Source: Novosphingobium olei
GTDB lineage: Bacteria; Pseudomonadota; Alphaproteobacteria; Sphingomonadales; Sphingomonadaceae
Direction of reading: 5' to 3'
Length of the DNA: 64,000 nucleotides
NCBI RefSeq assembly: GCF_012927405.1
Contig: NZ_JABBGM010000002.1
Location: forward strand, 248,001 to 312,000
Position numbers and translations under genes: made by a program. Positions 9,066 through 18,149 of this stretch are shown piece after piece. Each line of letters opens with the position of its first letter. Position 1 is the first letter of the stretch. The notes under the pieces are model-generated. The model had not been told where the DNA came from and searched no databases. It saw nothing but the letters and a program-made list of their open reading frames with translations.

Positions 9066-9819
9066 TGCCGAGCCTGCGAGCAGCCTCAAGCAATTCGGTC
9101 GGGAACATCGCGACGATCGTCGAATTGTGCTCGACCCCGATCTCGCTCAACGTCTGCAGCCGCCGCAATTCAAGTGCGCCCGGAACTTCGCCAATTATCC
9201 GCGCCGCGTCCGCCAGCGTCTGAGAAGCTTCGCGCTCGCCTTCGGCCTTGATGATGCGCGCCCGCTTCTCGCGGATCGCCTCGGCCTCGCGGGCGATTGC
9301 GCGCTGCATCTGCTCGGGGATGTCGAGATCCTTGATCTCTACGGCGTCAACGCCAACGCCCCACTGCGAACATGTCTTACCGAGAAGCTCAAGCAGTCTG
9401 GAGTTGATGACGGTCCTCTCTTTTAGCATCTGGTCCAGGTCGCTCTGGCCGATTGCGTCGCGCATGCCAGTTTCGGCGGCCTGAATCACTGCGGACTGCC
9501 AATCGACGACCGCCGTGACCACCAGCTTTGGGTCGATGGCACGAAACCACAGCACGGCGTTGACTCGTACGGCCACCCCGTCGCGCGTCACGGTTTCCTG
9601 CGTTGCGAGCGAAAACGTCACCACGCGCAAGTCCACCTTCTGCACCCGGTCGATCAGGGGTATAAGCCAGAACCAGCCGGGCCCCTTCGTTTCGACAAGC
9701 CGTCCCAGTCGAAACACGACGCCACGTTCGTACTCCTGATTGATTCCGAACGACTTGAAGGCGAGAACTATCGCAATCCCGGCAAGTACGAAGCTCAGGC
9801 TGGACAAGGTCGCAAGCAT
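9058..9819 (-). CDS. Slipin/stomatin-like SPFH-domain membrane protein
   Basis: This 253-residue protein has one N-terminal membrane segment (about 5-25, LSSLSFVLAGIAIVLAFKSF) followed by the SPFH domain: YERGVVFRLGRLVETKGPGWFW, RVVTFSLATQETVTRDGVAV, VEIKDLDIPEQMQRAIAREAEA and a charged coiled coil. Slipins scaffold membrane microdomains and often associate with an NfeD partner; no nfeD is present here. The ATG at 9819 has the strong ribosome site GAGGAGGGG. It appears to be the first gene of the slipin-NUDIX-pirin-SDR-hydrolase-ltrA run. Confidence 0.92.
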   Translation of the reverse strand: MLATLSSLSFVLAGIAIVLAFKSFGINQEYERGVVFRLGRLVETKGPGWFWLIPLIDRVQKVDLRVVTFSLATQETVTRDGVAVRVNAVLWFRAIDPKLVVTAVVDWQSAVIQAAETGMRDAIGQSDLDQMLKERTVINSRLLELLGKTCSQWGVGVDAVEIKDLDIPEQMQRAIAREAEAIREKRARIIKAEGEREASQTLADAARIIGEVPGALELRRLQTLSEIGVEHNSTIVAMFPTELLEAARRLGSG

Positions 9820-9829
9820 CGTCCCCTCC

Positions 9830-10114
9830 TCAACCCTTGGCCGCTTCACCGGGCGCGCGGGCCCTGATGGCCAATGCGTGGACGCGCTGGCCGGGAATGT
9901 CGCCCAGCGCGGCGTTGACCATACGCTGGCGCTGAAGGCGCGAAATGCCCGCAAAGGCGGCGCTCTCGATCTCCACGATGAAGTGCGATTCGCCCGATCC
10001 GTCGTGCCCCGAATGGCCGGCGTGGCGGTCGCTTTCGTTGATCACGTCCAGCCGGGTGGGGGCAAAGGCCTGCTCCAGCTTTCGTTCGATTTCCAGCGCG
10101 ATCGGACCGGTCAT
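9830..10114 (-). CDS. bolA: BolA family protein
   Basis: This 94-residue BolA-like protein starts MTGPIALEIERKLEQAFAP, continues with LDVINESDRHAGHSGH (the beta-strand with conserved histidine) and has the family core SHFIVEIESAAFAGISRLQRQRMV, then IPGQRVHALAIRARAP. BolA proteins cooperate with monothiol glutaredoxins on iron-sulfur clusters and iron signalling. The ATG at 10114 follows GGAAGGGAAG. It is divergent from a J-domain gene (27-base gap) and lies just upstream of the slipin gene on the same strand. Confidence 0.93.
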   Translation of the reverse strand: MTGPIALEIERKLEQAFAPTRLDVINESDRHAGHSGHDGSGESHFIVEIESAAFAGISRLQRQRMVNAALGDIPGQRVHALAIRARAPGEAAKG

Positions 10115-10141
10115 GACTTCCCTTCCAGATGAAGAGGCACC

Positions 10142-10744
10142 ATGTGCAATCGGGTGAAGCAAGACAAGTTCCATGGCCGCGTCCACCACACCGGGCGTAT
10201 CTGCAACGCGCCCGGCTGCGACGAGCCGGGGGAATTCCGCGCGCCCGGCGGACGGCCCTCGGGCTTCGACGGGCCCGGCGATTACCGCTGGTTCTGCCTC
10301 GAACACGTGCGCCAGTTCAATTCGGGCTACGATTTCTTCGCCGGCATGACGCCCGACGAAATCCTCGCCGCGCAGTCTCCCATCGCTGGCTGGGAAAGCC
10401 AGACCCGCGCCTTCCGTCCCGATGCCGGGATCGACCAGGCGCCGCGCTGGAACGACTTTGCCGATCCGCTCGAAGCGATCCAGCAGCGCGCGCGGGCCCG
10501 CCGGGCCGATGCGATGCACCGCCAGGAAGCGGCGCGGCGCGGCATCTCGCCGGTCGACCGGCGCTCGTACGAAGTGCTGGGGCTCGATCTTGATGCCGAT
10601 CGCAAGGCGCTGCGCAGCCGCTATTCGGAACTGGTGCGCCGCTATCACCCCGATCGCAACGGCGGTGACCGCAGCTACGAAGGGCGGCTGCAGGAAGTGG
10701 TCGAAGCCTACAATCATCTGCGTTCGACCACTGCCTTCGCCTGA
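10142..10744 (+). CDS. J-domain (DnaJ-like) protein
   Basis: This 200-residue protein has a C-terminal J domain (about residues 138-198): SYEVLGLDLDADRKALRSRY, the HPD tripeptide in RRYHPDRNGGD that stimulates Hsp70 ATPase, and the last helix VEAYNHLRS. The N-terminal part (CNAPGCDEPGEFRAPGG, FCLEHVRQFNSGYDFF) has a cysteine/histidine pattern suggesting a small metal site. It is probably a co-chaperone of DnaK, conserved beside bolA in alphaproteobacteria. The ATG at 10142 follows GAAGAGG. Confidence 0.9.
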   Translation: MCNRVKQDKFHGRVHHTGRICNAPGCDEPGEFRAPGGRPSGFDGPGDYRWFCLEHVRQFNSGYDFFAGMTPDEILAAQSPIAGWESQTRAFRPDAGIDQAPRWNDFADPLEAIQQRARARRADAMHRQEAARRGISPVDRRSYEVLGLDLDADRKALRSRYSELVRRYHPDRNGGDRSYEGRLQEVVEAYNHLRSTTAFA

Positions 10745-10759
10745 ACCGCCTTGCGCCAC

Positions 10760-10775
10760 TTAACTGTTCGGTTAA
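10760..10775. promoter_or_regulatory. Palindromic operator upstream of the nitroreductase gene
   Basis: TTAACTGTTCGGTTAA is an inverted repeat (TTAAC/GTTAA arms with conserved inner G/C) ending 27 bases before the nitroreductase start. An almost identical site, with one base different, lies at 55762-55777 before a quinone oxidoreductase gene. The form suits a TetR-type repressor; the regulator is not identified. Confidence 0.55.
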
Positions 10776-10802
10776 ACAGCGCGCAAGAGGAGATCAGATG
10801 CG

Positions 10803-11492
10803 ATGAACGAAACCGCGACCTATGCCGACATCGTGACCGGCCGGCGCAGCATCCGCGGCTTCAAAGCGGAGCCGGTGCCCCGCGCGGTGATCGAGGAAGT
10901 GCTTCAGCTCGCCCTGCGGGCGCCATCGTCGCACAACACCCAGCCGTGGAACTTCACCGTCGTGGCCGGCGAACCGCTCGACAGGATCCGCGCCGGGAAC
11001 ACCGAACGCAATCTGGCCGGCGTGCCCGACAGCCGCGAATTCCGCGCCGGCGGCGCCATCGGCCCGCAGCACCGCGAACGGCAGATCGATGTTGCCAAGC
11101 AGCTGTTCGGCGTGATGGGCATCGCTCGCGACGACAAGGAAGGCCGGATGGACTGGGTCCTGCGCGGCTTCCGCCAGTTCGATGCGCCGGTCTCGGTCGT
11201 GGTGACCTACGACAAGGTGCTCGAAGGCAGCGACATCGCGCCGTTCGACTGCGGCGCGGTGACCAACGCGCTGGTCAACGCCGCTTGGTCCAAGGGGCTG
11301 GGCTGCGTGATCAACAGCCAGGGGATCATGCAGTCGCCCGTGGTGCGCGAACATGCCGGCATTCCGGAAGACCAGGTGATCATGATCTGCGTGGCGATGG
11401 GCTGGCCGGACGATGACTTTCCCGCCAACGCCGTCGTCTCCAACCGCAAGAGCGTGGCCGAGTGCGCGCGCTTCGTCGGCTTTCCCGACTGA
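10803..11492 (+). CDS. Nitroreductase family protein
   Basis: This 229-residue flavoprotein of the nitroreductase fold has an FMN-phosphate loop RRSIRGFKAEPVP (about 14-26), APSSHNTQPWNF (about 41-52) and the C-terminal AMGWPDDDFPAN. Such enzymes use NAD(P)H to reduce nitro groups, quinones or related electrophiles; the physiological substrate is not predictable. AGAGGAG precedes the ATG at 10803. A TTAAC-type palindrome just upstream suggests repressor control. It is convergent with the dioxygenase-like gene, 28 bases between stops. Confidence 0.9.
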   Translation: MNETATYADIVTGRRSIRGFKAEPVPRAVIEEVLQLALRAPSSHNTQPWNFTVVAGEPLDRIRAGNTERNLAGVPDSREFRAGGAIGPQHRERQIDVAKQLFGVMGIARDDKEGRMDWVLRGFRQFDAPVSVVVTYDKVLEGSDIAPFDCGAVTNALVNAAWSKGLGCVINSQGIMQSPVVREHAGIPEDQVIMICVAMGWPDDDFPANAVVSNRKSVAECARFVGFPD

Positions 11493-11520
11493 CGAACCGC
11501 GCGCAGGCGCCCGCGGCCCC

Positions 11521-12444
11521 TCAGGTGGCGATGCCGATCGTCGTCGTGGCGGCGTAGCCTGCGCTGACCGACCCGGTCATGGCAGGCGTCATCACTGCCA
11601 TCTGCGCGGTGGTGTTGTCGCCGAAGACGTTGTCCGACGAGATCGAACTGGCGTTGTAGGCGCTGACGCTGTTTGAATAGCTCGACTGGGCATAGACCGC
11701 CGCGCAGGCCGTTGCCGGCATGGCCAGCTGTGAGATCAGCACCGCGCTGCGCCCGCTGGTGGCATTGGCGAGGCTCGAGAACACCTCGAAGTGGATGTGC
11801 GGGTAGCGGCCGCTGTAGCAGCCGGGGAAGATCGTGGTGAACGTGACCTGCCCGTTGCTGTCGGTCACCTGCACGCCGCGCAGGTAGCTTTCGTTTGGCA
11901 GGCTGTAGAGCGAATATTTTCCGTCCTTGTCGCAGTGCCAGATGTAGACGGCATAACCGGCGAGCGGAGCGCAGCCGTTGTTGGCATCGACCACGGTGAT
12001 CGTCAGCGTCAGCAGCGTGCCGGTTGCGACGGTGGTCGACGTGCCGACGAAGCTCGAACGGATGTCGCTGCGCACGACACCGCTGGCGGTGAGCGCGTTC
12101 GATGTCAGGCCCGATGACGTGTTGGTGCCATCGGCGGGGTAGGGGCCATTGGTTTCCGTGGCGGGGACGGTGCAGGCACCGGCGGTGGCCGTTGCAGTCG
12201 CGGTTGCCGTTGCCGTGGCGGTCGCGGTCGCGGTCGAAGTTGCGGTGGCGCTTGATGTCGACACGGTTACCGTTGAGCCCGAACTGCCACCGTCGCCGCA
12301 GCCGAGCACGATCGCCGAACCGCCGGTCGCCGCGAACAGGCCGATTGCGCGGCGGCGGTCGACGCGCATCTTTTCCATCCGCGCGAGATCTTCCGCCAGG
12401 CCGTGGCCGTGATGATCGTCGTGTTGTTCGTTCGTCGTGTTCAT
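11521..12444 (-). CDS. Exported intradiol dioxygenase-like lipoprotein
   Basis: This 307-residue protein looks secreted: RRRAIGLF (30-37) resembles a twin-arginine signal and IVLGC (Cys49) is a lipobox. A Ser/Thr/Ala linker with about eleven Ala-Thr dipeptides (66-88) precedes an intradiol dioxygenase domain. All four non-haem iron(III) ligands seem present: Tyr177 (DGKYS), Tyr210 (PGCYSGRY), His216 and His218 (HIHF). Relatives such as protocatechuate 3,4-dioxygenase cleave catechols; this surface-anchored form has no known substrate. The ATG at 12444 has GGGAGG. The Ala-Thr tract is encoded by a hexamer-like repeat. Confidence 0.85.
   Translation of the reverse strand: MNTTNEQHDDHHGHGLAEDLARMEKMRVDRRRAIGLFAATGGSAIVLGCGDGGSSGSTVTVSTSSATATSTATATATATATATATATAGACTVPATETNGPYPADGTNTSSGLTSNALTASGVVRSDIRSSFVGTSTTVATGTLLTLTITVVDANNGCAPLAGYAVYIWHCDKDGKYSLYSLPNESYLRGVQVTDSNGQVTFTTIFPGCYSGRYPHIHFEVFSSLANATSGRSAVLISQLAMPATACAAVYAQSSYSNSVSAYNASSISSDNVFGDNTTAQMAVMTPAMTGSVSAGYAATTTIGIAT
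12183..12252. repeat. Hexamer-like repeat coding an Ala-Thr linker
   Basis: A run of degenerate GTNGCN units (read on the plus strand) encodes alternating Ala and Thr in the dioxygenase-like lipoprotein. Such tracts can change length by slippage in steps of two residues. Confidence 0.7.
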
Positions 12445-12505
12445 GTCGGTCCTCCCGTTGCGCTGCGAGGGCAAACGCGGGGGAAGGTGCGATCCTTCGC
12501 GAAAA

Positions 12506-12953
12506 TCACTCCACCGTGGCGAGATCCGGTTCCACCCAGCCGCGGCGGGCTTCGACGCTGAACAGGCGGTCCCTGGAATAGAAGCAAAGCGGCCAGTCGC
12601 GCGGGCCGATCTCGCTGGCGAGGAGGGCGTTGACCGCAACGACCAGCGGGGTGCCCGGCGGGCATCGTTGCGGCGAAGGCGCGCACGCCGCGGATGTAGA
12701 GCTGGGTGAGCGTTTCGTGATAGCCGGCGCTGTCGGTGTTCTGGCCGCCCACGGCTTCGTTGTAGGTGCGGATGACACCGGGGAGATCGCGTTCCAGCAC
12801 GACATCGGGATGTTCGCGCAGCAGGCACAGGCAGGCCGCGAGGTGCGCTTCGTGGGTCCATTCCTGCTTGGGCAGGGTGGCCGCGAGGAGCCCGCCGGCG
12901 ACGTGGCGCACGGCTGCGTCGGAGGTGAAGGGGCGAATCGGGTGGTCGGTCAT
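12506..12953 (-). pseudogene. Frameshifted gene for a conserved hypothetical protein
   Basis: Two overlapping frames together give one plausible protein of about 148 residues. The first frame runs from the ATG at 12953 through KQEWTHEAHLAACLCLL, VIRTYNEAVGGQNTDSAGYH and LTQLYIRGVRAFAATMPAG, then loses sense at about 12650. The next frame continues at once with TPLVVAVNALLASEIGPRD and WPLCFYSRDRLFSVEARRGW and stops at 12506. Removing one C in the GGGCACCCC stretch restores the frame. It could be a true pseudogene or an assembly or sequencing error. The family is a hypothetical with a HEAHL motif; function unknown. Confidence 0.7.
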
Positions 12954-13302
12954 CGAAGGGAAAATCCTGGGGGATGGGGGGCGAAAAGGCAGGCGCTAAA
13001 TCGGCAGGGTTGACGGGGTTGACACGGTCCTGAGCAATTACTCGCCACCGCTTCCCGACCTTCGGGCATAGGGCCGATGAGGCGGCGGATACTGGCCAGG
13101 AACGGCGGAAAAGAGGGAAATTCGGGCTGGCATCGGGCATTGGATAGCCCACCTGCCGGATGTAGGACAGCGCAGCAGCCGGTCATGGTAACGCAAATTG
13201 TATATGCAATACCCTGCAGGCAGCGAGAGTCCGTGTGATGCCGAAAGGGGGTTCAACGACCCTCTGGCACCGACCGGACAGGGCGGCCAGCCCCTTCTTA
13301 AA
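12954..13302. other. Intergenic region without a recognisable gene
   Basis: No convincing gene lies here; the open frames are short and have no family resemblance. The GC content is lower than in the flanking genes, around TATATGCAATACC near 13200 and the A-rich stretch near 13300, so it may hold a promoter for the frameshifted gene, but I see no clear -35/-10 pair. Confidence 0.5.
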
Positions 13303-13338
13303 AAAGCAAAAGGCCCCGCCGCGAGCGACGGGGCCTTG
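13303..13338 (-). terminator. Rho-independent terminator of pckA
   Basis: On the minus strand AAGGCCCCG pairs with CGGGGCCTT around a GC-rich loop and is followed by TTTTGCTTTTTT, about 25 bases after the pckA stop. This is a strong intrinsic terminator. Confidence 0.88.
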
Positions 13339-13360
13339 CTGTTCGGAAAGAACGGTTGGA

Positions 13361-14965
13361 TCAGGCGGCGACGGGCGCTGCCTGGCGAACCGATTCATCG
13401 ACGTGTTCGGCAAACTGTTCGAAGTTGTCGATGAACTTGCGCACTAGATCCTGCGCGGTCTTGTCGTATTCGGCGCCATCGGCCCAGGCACCGCGCGGGT
13501 CGAGCAGCTTCGCATCGACGCCCGGCACCGCGACCGGCACTTCGAAGCCGAAGTTCGGATCTTCGCGGAATTCGGCTTCGTTCAGGCTGCCGTCGAGCGC
13601 GGCGTTGAGCAGGGCGCGGGTGGCCTTGATCGGCATGCGCTTGATGCCTTCCATGGTGGCCTTGCCGCCCGACCAGCCGGTGTTGACCAGCCAGCACTTC
13701 ACGCCGCCCTTGTTGATGCGTTCCTTGAGCAGGTTGCCATAGACCGACGGGTGGCGCGGCATGAACGGCGCGCCGAAGCAGGTCGAGAAGGTGGCTTCCG
13801 GCTCGGTCACGCCGATTTCGGTGCCGGCGACGCGGGCGGTGTAGCCCGAGAGGAAGTGGTACATCGCCTGTTCGGGGGTGAGCCGCGCGATCGGCGGCAG
13901 CACGCCATAGGCATCGGCGGTGAGGAAGATGATGTTCTGCGGCACCGGGCCGAGGTTCTTTTCCGAGCAGTTCGGAATGAAATCGATCGGGTACGAACCG
14001 CGGCTGTTTTCGGCGAGGCTGTTGTCGTCGAGGTCGATTTCGCGCGTGACGGGATCGATCACGACGTTTTCGAGCACGGTGCCGAAACGCTTGGTGGTGG
14101 CGAAGATTTCCGGTTCGGCTTCGGCCGAGAGGCGGATCATCTTGGCGTAGCAACCGCCTTCGAAGTTGAACACGGCGGTGTCCGACCAGCCATGTTCATC
14201 GTCGCCGATCAGCGTGCGGCTGGCATCGGCCGACAGCGTGGTCTTGCCGGTGCCCGACAGGCCGAAGAACACGGCGGTATCGCCGTTGGGGCCGATGTTG
14301 GCCGAGCAGTGCATGGGCATGACGCCCTTCACCGGCAGCAGGTAGTTGAGGATGCCGAACACCGACTTCTTCATTTCGCCGGCGTAGCTGGTGCCGCCGA
14401 TCAGGATCAGCTTTTCGGTGAAGTTGACCGCGATCACCGTTTCGCTGCGCGAACCGTGGCGTTCGGGATCGGCGCGGAAGCTGGGCAGATCGATGATCGT
14501 GTATTCGGGCACGAACGAGGTCAGCTCCTCAGCCGTGGGGCGAACCAGCAGCGTGCGGATGAACAGGTTGTGCCAGGCGAATTCGTTGATCACGCGCACG
14601 TTGACGCGGTATTCGCTCTGCGAGCCGCCGAACAGGTCGGCCACGTAGAGCTTGTCCTTTTCGCCCAGCGCCTTGATGAAATCGGCCTTGAGGTTGGCGA
14701 AGTGTTCGGGCGTCATCGCCACGTTGGTCTTGCCCCACCACACGGTGCTTTCGGTTTCGGCATCGCGGACGATGAACTTGTCCTTGGCGCTGCGACCGGT
14801 GTGCTTGCCGGTGGCGACGACCAGCGGGCCGTCCTTGGCGAGGAGGCCTTCGCCGTTGCGGATGGCGTGTTCGACCAGCGGCCCGGTGGGAAGGTTGGCG
14901 AACAGCTGCGCCGGTTCAGGATATCCCTGCTGCGAGAGCGAGACGTTCAGGCTGGTATCGGACAC
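13361..14965 (-). CDS. pckA: Phosphoenolpyruvate carboxykinase (ATP)
   Basis: PckA (534 residues) converts oxaloacetate and ATP to phosphoenolpyruvate and CO2, the entry step of gluconeogenesis. Visible are [20 protein letters not shown], the PEPCK kinase loop GLSGTGKTT (235-243) and the lysine/histidine metal site in [12 protein letters not shown]. The start is GTG at 14965, which has GGGAGG 7 bases upstream; the in-frame ATG at 15061 would add a proline-rich tail not seen in the family. It diverges from chvI, an arrangement conserved in alphaproteobacteria where ChvI/ChvG influence pckA. Confidence 0.96.
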   Translation of the reverse strand: MSDTSLNVSLSQQGYPEPAQLFANLPTGPLVEHAIRNGEGLLAKDGPLVVATGKHTGRSAKDKFIVRDAETESTVWWGKTNVAMTPEHFANLKADFIKALGEKDKLYVADLFGGSQSEYRVNVRVINEFAWHNLFIRTLLVRPTAEELTSFVPEYTIIDLPSFRADPERHGSRSETVIAVNFTEKLILIGGTSYAGEMKKSVFGILNYLLPVKGVMPMHCSANIGPNGDTAVFFGLSGTGKTTLSADASRTLIGDDEHGWSDTAVFNFEGGCYAKMIRLSAEAEPEIFATTKRFGTVLENVVIDPVTREIDLDDNSLAENSRGSYPIDFIPNCSEKNLGPVPQNIIFLTADAYGVLPPIARLTPEQAMYHFLSGYTARVAGTEIGVTEPEATFSTCFGAPFMPRHPSVYGNLLKERINKGGVKCWLVNTGWSGGKATMEGIKRMPIKATRALLNAALDGSLNEAEFREDPNFGFEVPVAVPGVDAKLLDPRGAWADGAEYDKTAQDLVRKFIDNFEQFAEHVDESVRQAAPVAA

Positions 14966-15272
14966 TTCAAGCCTCCCGTTGTGCGGGCCTGGCAGGGCGG
15001 GACGGGTCCCGGCGCTGCGCGGCGGCGCAGAATCTGAATACGAATGCACGTGAGTTTCCATCGCGCATAGTGCTTGGCCTTTGCTGCGTCAAATGGCGTG
15101 CGGCAACACAGTTTTTTGCGCGGTCGATTGCAAGGAATTCAACTGGAACTGCGTTACGCGAATGTAAAGAAGCCCGGCGACCCGGCCGCTCCGATTGCCA
15201 GCCCGTGCTGCGCCGGTTAAGCCTCGCCGCCCGCCCAACCGCCACCACAGGCAACCGGATCCGAAACGAGCC
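14966..15272. promoter_or_regulatory. pckA / chvI divergent promoter region
   Basis: About 300 bases separate the divergent pckA and chvI starts. They must contain both promoters. The middle is AT-richer than its surroundings (GTTTTTTGCGCGGTCGATTG and GCGTTACGCGAATGTAAAG, about 15111-15170). I see no unambiguous -35/-10 box. Direct control by ChvI is plausible from other alphaproteobacteria but is not shown here. Confidence 0.5.
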
Positions 15273-16064
15273 ATGGCCGACAGTCCCGTCGAGCACCCGG
15301 AAACGTCGATTGCCGCACCGGGCAGCGCGGCCCGGCCCGCATCCGGCGCCCGCGTCGTGGCGCTGGTCGACGATGACCGCAACATCCTGACCACGCTGTC
15401 GATCGCGCTGCAGACCGAAGGCTTTGCCACGCGCGTGTACAACGATGGTGCGGGCGCGCTGAAGGCACTGCTCGACAATCCGCCCGACCTGGTGGTGTGC
15501 GACATCAAGATGCCGCGCATGGACGGGTTCGAACTGCTGAGCCGCTTGCGCGAGAAGAGCGCGCTGCCGCTGATCTTCCTGACCAGCAAGGACGACGAGG
15601 CGGACGAGGCGCTGGGCCTGTCGATGGGTGCGGACGATTACATCGCCAAGCCGTTCAGCCAGCGACTGCTGATCGCGCGCATCCGGGCGATCCTGCGGCG
15701 CAGCGACATCGTGCGGGCGAGCCCGACCGAAGGCACGGGCGAGCCGGCCGAGCCGTTGCCCGAGCCGATCCGGCGCGGTGCGCTGACGATGGACCCGGCG
15801 CGCCACCAGGTGGAGTGGCGCGGGCAGCAGGTTTCGCTGACGGTAACCGAGTTCCTGATCCTGGAGGCGCTGGCGCTGCGCCCCGGCGTGGTCAAGACGC
15901 GCAACCAGCTGATGGACGCAGCCTATCACGACGACGTGTTCGTCGACGATCGCACCATCGACAGCCACATCAAGCGCCTGCGCCGCAAGTTCCGTGCGGT
16001 GGACCCGGCGTTCTCTGGAATCGAGACGCTGTACGGCGCCGGATACAGCTTTGCCGAAGGCTGA
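15273..16064 (+). CDS. chvI: Response regulator ChvI (OmpR family)
   Basis: A 263-residue response regulator. The receiver domain has the acidic pocket DDD (33-35), phospho-acceptor Asp77 in [16 protein letters not shown] and Lys126 in DDYIAKPF. A winged-helix DNA-binding domain follows ([43 protein letters not shown]). ChvI with its kinase ChvG responds to acid and envelope stress in alphaproteobacteria. The N-terminal extension of about 26 residues before the receiver is slightly longer than usual. The chvG start lies inside the end of this gene. Confidence 0.94.
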   Translation: MADSPVEHPETSIAAPGSAARPASGARVVALVDDDRNILTTLSIALQTEGFATRVYNDGAGALKALLDNPPDLVVCDIKMPRMDGFELLSRLREKSALPLIFLTSKDDEADEALGLSMGADDYIAKPFSQRLLIARIRAILRRSDIVRASPTEGTGEPAEPLPEPIRRGALTMDPARHQVEWRGQQVSLTVTEFLILEALALRPGVVKTRNQLMDAAYHDDVFVDDRTIDSHIKRLRRKFRAVDPAFSGIETLYGAGYSFAEG

Positions 16065-17625
16065 TCGGACGCTGCCCGCGCGGTTGCGGCGGGTGCGCTG
16101 GCGCGGCGTATCGCTGACCAGCCGCATCCTAGCCGTCAACGTCATCGCGCTGGCGCTGCTGGCGGGCAGCTTCTTCTACCTCGACAGCTATCGCAAGCAG
16201 CTGCTGGCCGAACGCTTCAAGCTGGCGCGGGCCGAGGCCGAGATCGCCGCCGATGCGCTGGAGGAGGCGGCCCCCGCGCGGCGGCGCGACCTGCTGGTGC
16301 GGATCGGCACCGAGCGCACGCTGCGGCTGACGTATTACGATGCGCGCGGGCGGCTGCTGGACGACAGCTTCCAGCTGGGGCCGCCATCGTTCGCCTTCAT
16401 CGATCCGGCGCGCGAGCCGTGGTACCAGAAGGCGGCGCGCGCGCTCGACCGGGGGGTGGACTTCATCGTCGGCGCGCCGAGCATCGAGCGTTATCGCGAG
16501 CCGCCGCAGCCGGGCGCGGGCAACTGGCCCGAGATCGCGCTTGCCCGCGAGACGCGCGAGACCGAAGTGTACTTGCGCTATGCCCCCGACCGCACGCCCG
16601 TGATCACCGCGGCAACGCCGGTGGGGACGAACGGCGACATGCTGCTGTCGATGCGCAATGCGCTCGACATCACGCAGGCGGTGCGCGACGCGCGCCAGAC
16701 TCTGGTGATCATCATCGGGCTGGCGCTGCTCGCCTCGATCCAGCTGTCGCTGTTCCTGGCGCGCACGATCGTCCAGCCGCTGCGCCAGCTGGTGCGCGCT
16801 GCGGTGCGGGTGCGGCTGGGGCGCGATCGCGAGGTGGTGGTGCCGCGCCTGCCCGACCGGGGCGACGAGATCGGCCTGCTCGCCCGCGCCATATCGGACA
16901 TGACCAACGCGCTGCGCCAGAAGATCGACGCGGTGGAAAGCTTCGCCGCCGACGTGGCGCACGAATTGAAGAACCCGCTCGCGTCGCTTTCAAGCGCGGT
17001 CGAATCGATGGGCAAGGTGGAGGATGCGGACTTGCGCCGCCAGCTGCTCGCCATCGCCACGCACGACGTGCAGCGCATCGACCGGCTGATCACCGAGATC
17101 GCCGATGCCAGCCGGATCGATGCCGAACTTTCGCGCGCCACGTTCGTCGAGCTGGACCTGGCCGAGCTTGCCGCGCAAGTGGTGGCGGCGCGCGGCGCGC
17201 GTCCCGACCAGCACGGCGATTGCCCGATCCGCTTCCACAGCGACACGATCATGGCGATCGTCCACGGCGATGCGCTGCGGCTCGAACGCGTGCTCGACAA
17301 CCTGCTCGACAACGCCGCCTCGTTTTCGCCCCCCGGCGCGGCGGTCGAGGTGGACGTGACCGCCGATGGCGAGCGCGTGCGGCTGACCGTGTCCGACCAC
17401 GGCCCCGGCGTGCCGCTGAGCGAGCGCGATAAGGTTTTCGAGCGATTCCATTCGGTTCGCCCGGCCGGGGAAGCCTTCGGCGCGCACAGCGGCCTTGGCC
17501 TGGCCATTGCCCGGACGATCGCCGAGGCGCATGATGGCACGCTGGGCATCGCCGACCGCGCCGATGGCGCGCAGGGCGCCTGCCTCGTGCTCGAACTGCC
17601 GGCCGCCGGCGAGGAGGAAGCGTGA
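16051..17625 (+). CDS. chvG: Sensor histidine kinase ChvG
   Basis: A kinase of about 524 residues. It has one membrane helix (about 24-44, [20 protein letters not shown]), a periplasmic sensor region with [12 protein letters not shown], a second helix [20 protein letters not shown], a HAMP segment, the H-box [19 protein letters not shown] (His304), the N-box [13 protein letters not shown] and the G-boxes DHGPGVP and [16 protein letters not shown]. The start is uncertain: TTG at 16051, overlapping chvI by 14 bases, gives the usual short N-tail, but GTG at 16093 is possible. The stop overlaps hprK as GTGA. Confidence 0.93.
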   Translation: MPKADRTLPARLRRVRWRGVSLTSRILAVNVIALALLAGSFFYLDSYRKQLLAERFKLARAEAEIAADALEEAAPARRRDLLVRIGTERTLRLTYYDARGRLLDDSFQLGPPSFAFIDPAREPWYQKAARALDRGVDFIVGAPSIERYREPPQPGAGNWPEIALARETRETEVYLRYAPDRTPVITAATPVGTNGDMLLSMRNALDITQAVRDARQTLVIIIGLALLASIQLSLFLARTIVQPLRQLVRAAVRVRLGRDREVVVPRLPDRGDEIGLLARAISDMTNALRQKIDAVESFAADVAHELKNPLASLSSAVESMGKVEDADLRRQLLAIATHDVQRIDRLITEIADASRIDAELSRATFVELDLAELAAQVVAARGARPDQHGDCPIRFHSDTIMAIVHGDALRLERVLDNLLDNAASFSPPGAAVEVDVTADGERVRLTVSDHGPGVPLSERDKVFERFHSVRPAGEAFGAHSGLGLAIARTIAEAHDGTLGIADRADGAQGACLVLELPAAGEEEA

Positions 17626-18062
17626 CCCTGGGCCTTGGCGGCACGCCGCACCAGGCAAGCTGCGTGATGATCGGGCGGCGGGCGCTGCTGATCGAGGGCG
17701 CATCGGGCGCGGGCAAATCGAGCCTGGCGCTGGCGCTGATCGACCGGGGCGGGGTGCTGGTCGGCGACGACGGCGTGCTGCTCGACGTGGATGGCGATAC
17801 GCTGCTGGCAAGCCCGCACCCCAACATCGCGGGCAAGCTGGAAGTGCGCAACCTGGGCATCGTCGAAATGCCGTCGGTGGTGGCAGCGCCGGTCGCGCTC
17901 GTGCTGGCGCTCGATGCGCGGGCGCCGCGCTTCGTTTCGGGGGCGGAAACGGCGGTGCGGGCGGGGCTGCCGCTGCCGCTGATCCGGCTCTATCCCGATA
18001 CGCCGGTGCTGGCGTTGCGCGCCGAACTGGCGCTGGCGCAGTATGGCCTGCCCGAACGCTGA
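17622..18062 (+). CDS. hprK: HPr kinase/phosphorylase, short form
   Basis: HprK phosphorylates HPr on a serine with ATP and reverses this. This 146-residue protein has only the C-terminal catalytic domain, as usual in alphaproteobacteria: the P-loop GASGAGKS (26-33), VGDDGV and the signature EVRNLGIVEM. The regulatory N-terminal domain of Gram-positive HprK is absent. GAGGAGGAAG precedes the GTG start at 17622, which overlaps chvG (GTGA), tying kinase expression to the ChvIG pair. Its probable target, HPr, is encoded about 1.6 kb downstream. Confidence 0.92.
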   Translation: MTLGLGGTPHQASCVMIGRRALLIEGASGAGKSSLALALIDRGGVLVGDDGVLLDVDGDTLLASPHPNIAGKLEVRNLGIVEMPSVVAAPVALVLALDARAPRFVSGAETAVRAGLPLPLIRLYPDTPVLALRAELALAQYGLPER

Positions 18063-18149
18063 TTCGGAAGTTCGCGAAAGGTTACGGACCGCCTAGCACC
18101 GCGAGCGGACTTCCCTTCGCGGCTGCGAAAGCGCAAGAACGCGGCACGT

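Noticed and set aside
13038..13256. Short open frames between the frameshifted gene and pckA
   Set aside because: No ribosome sites, no motif and mixed codon use; the region is treated as intergenic.
14966..15061. N-terminal extension of PckA from the ATG at 15061
   Set aside because: The added residues are Pro/Arg-rich, not family-like, while GTG 14965 has an excellent ribosome site.
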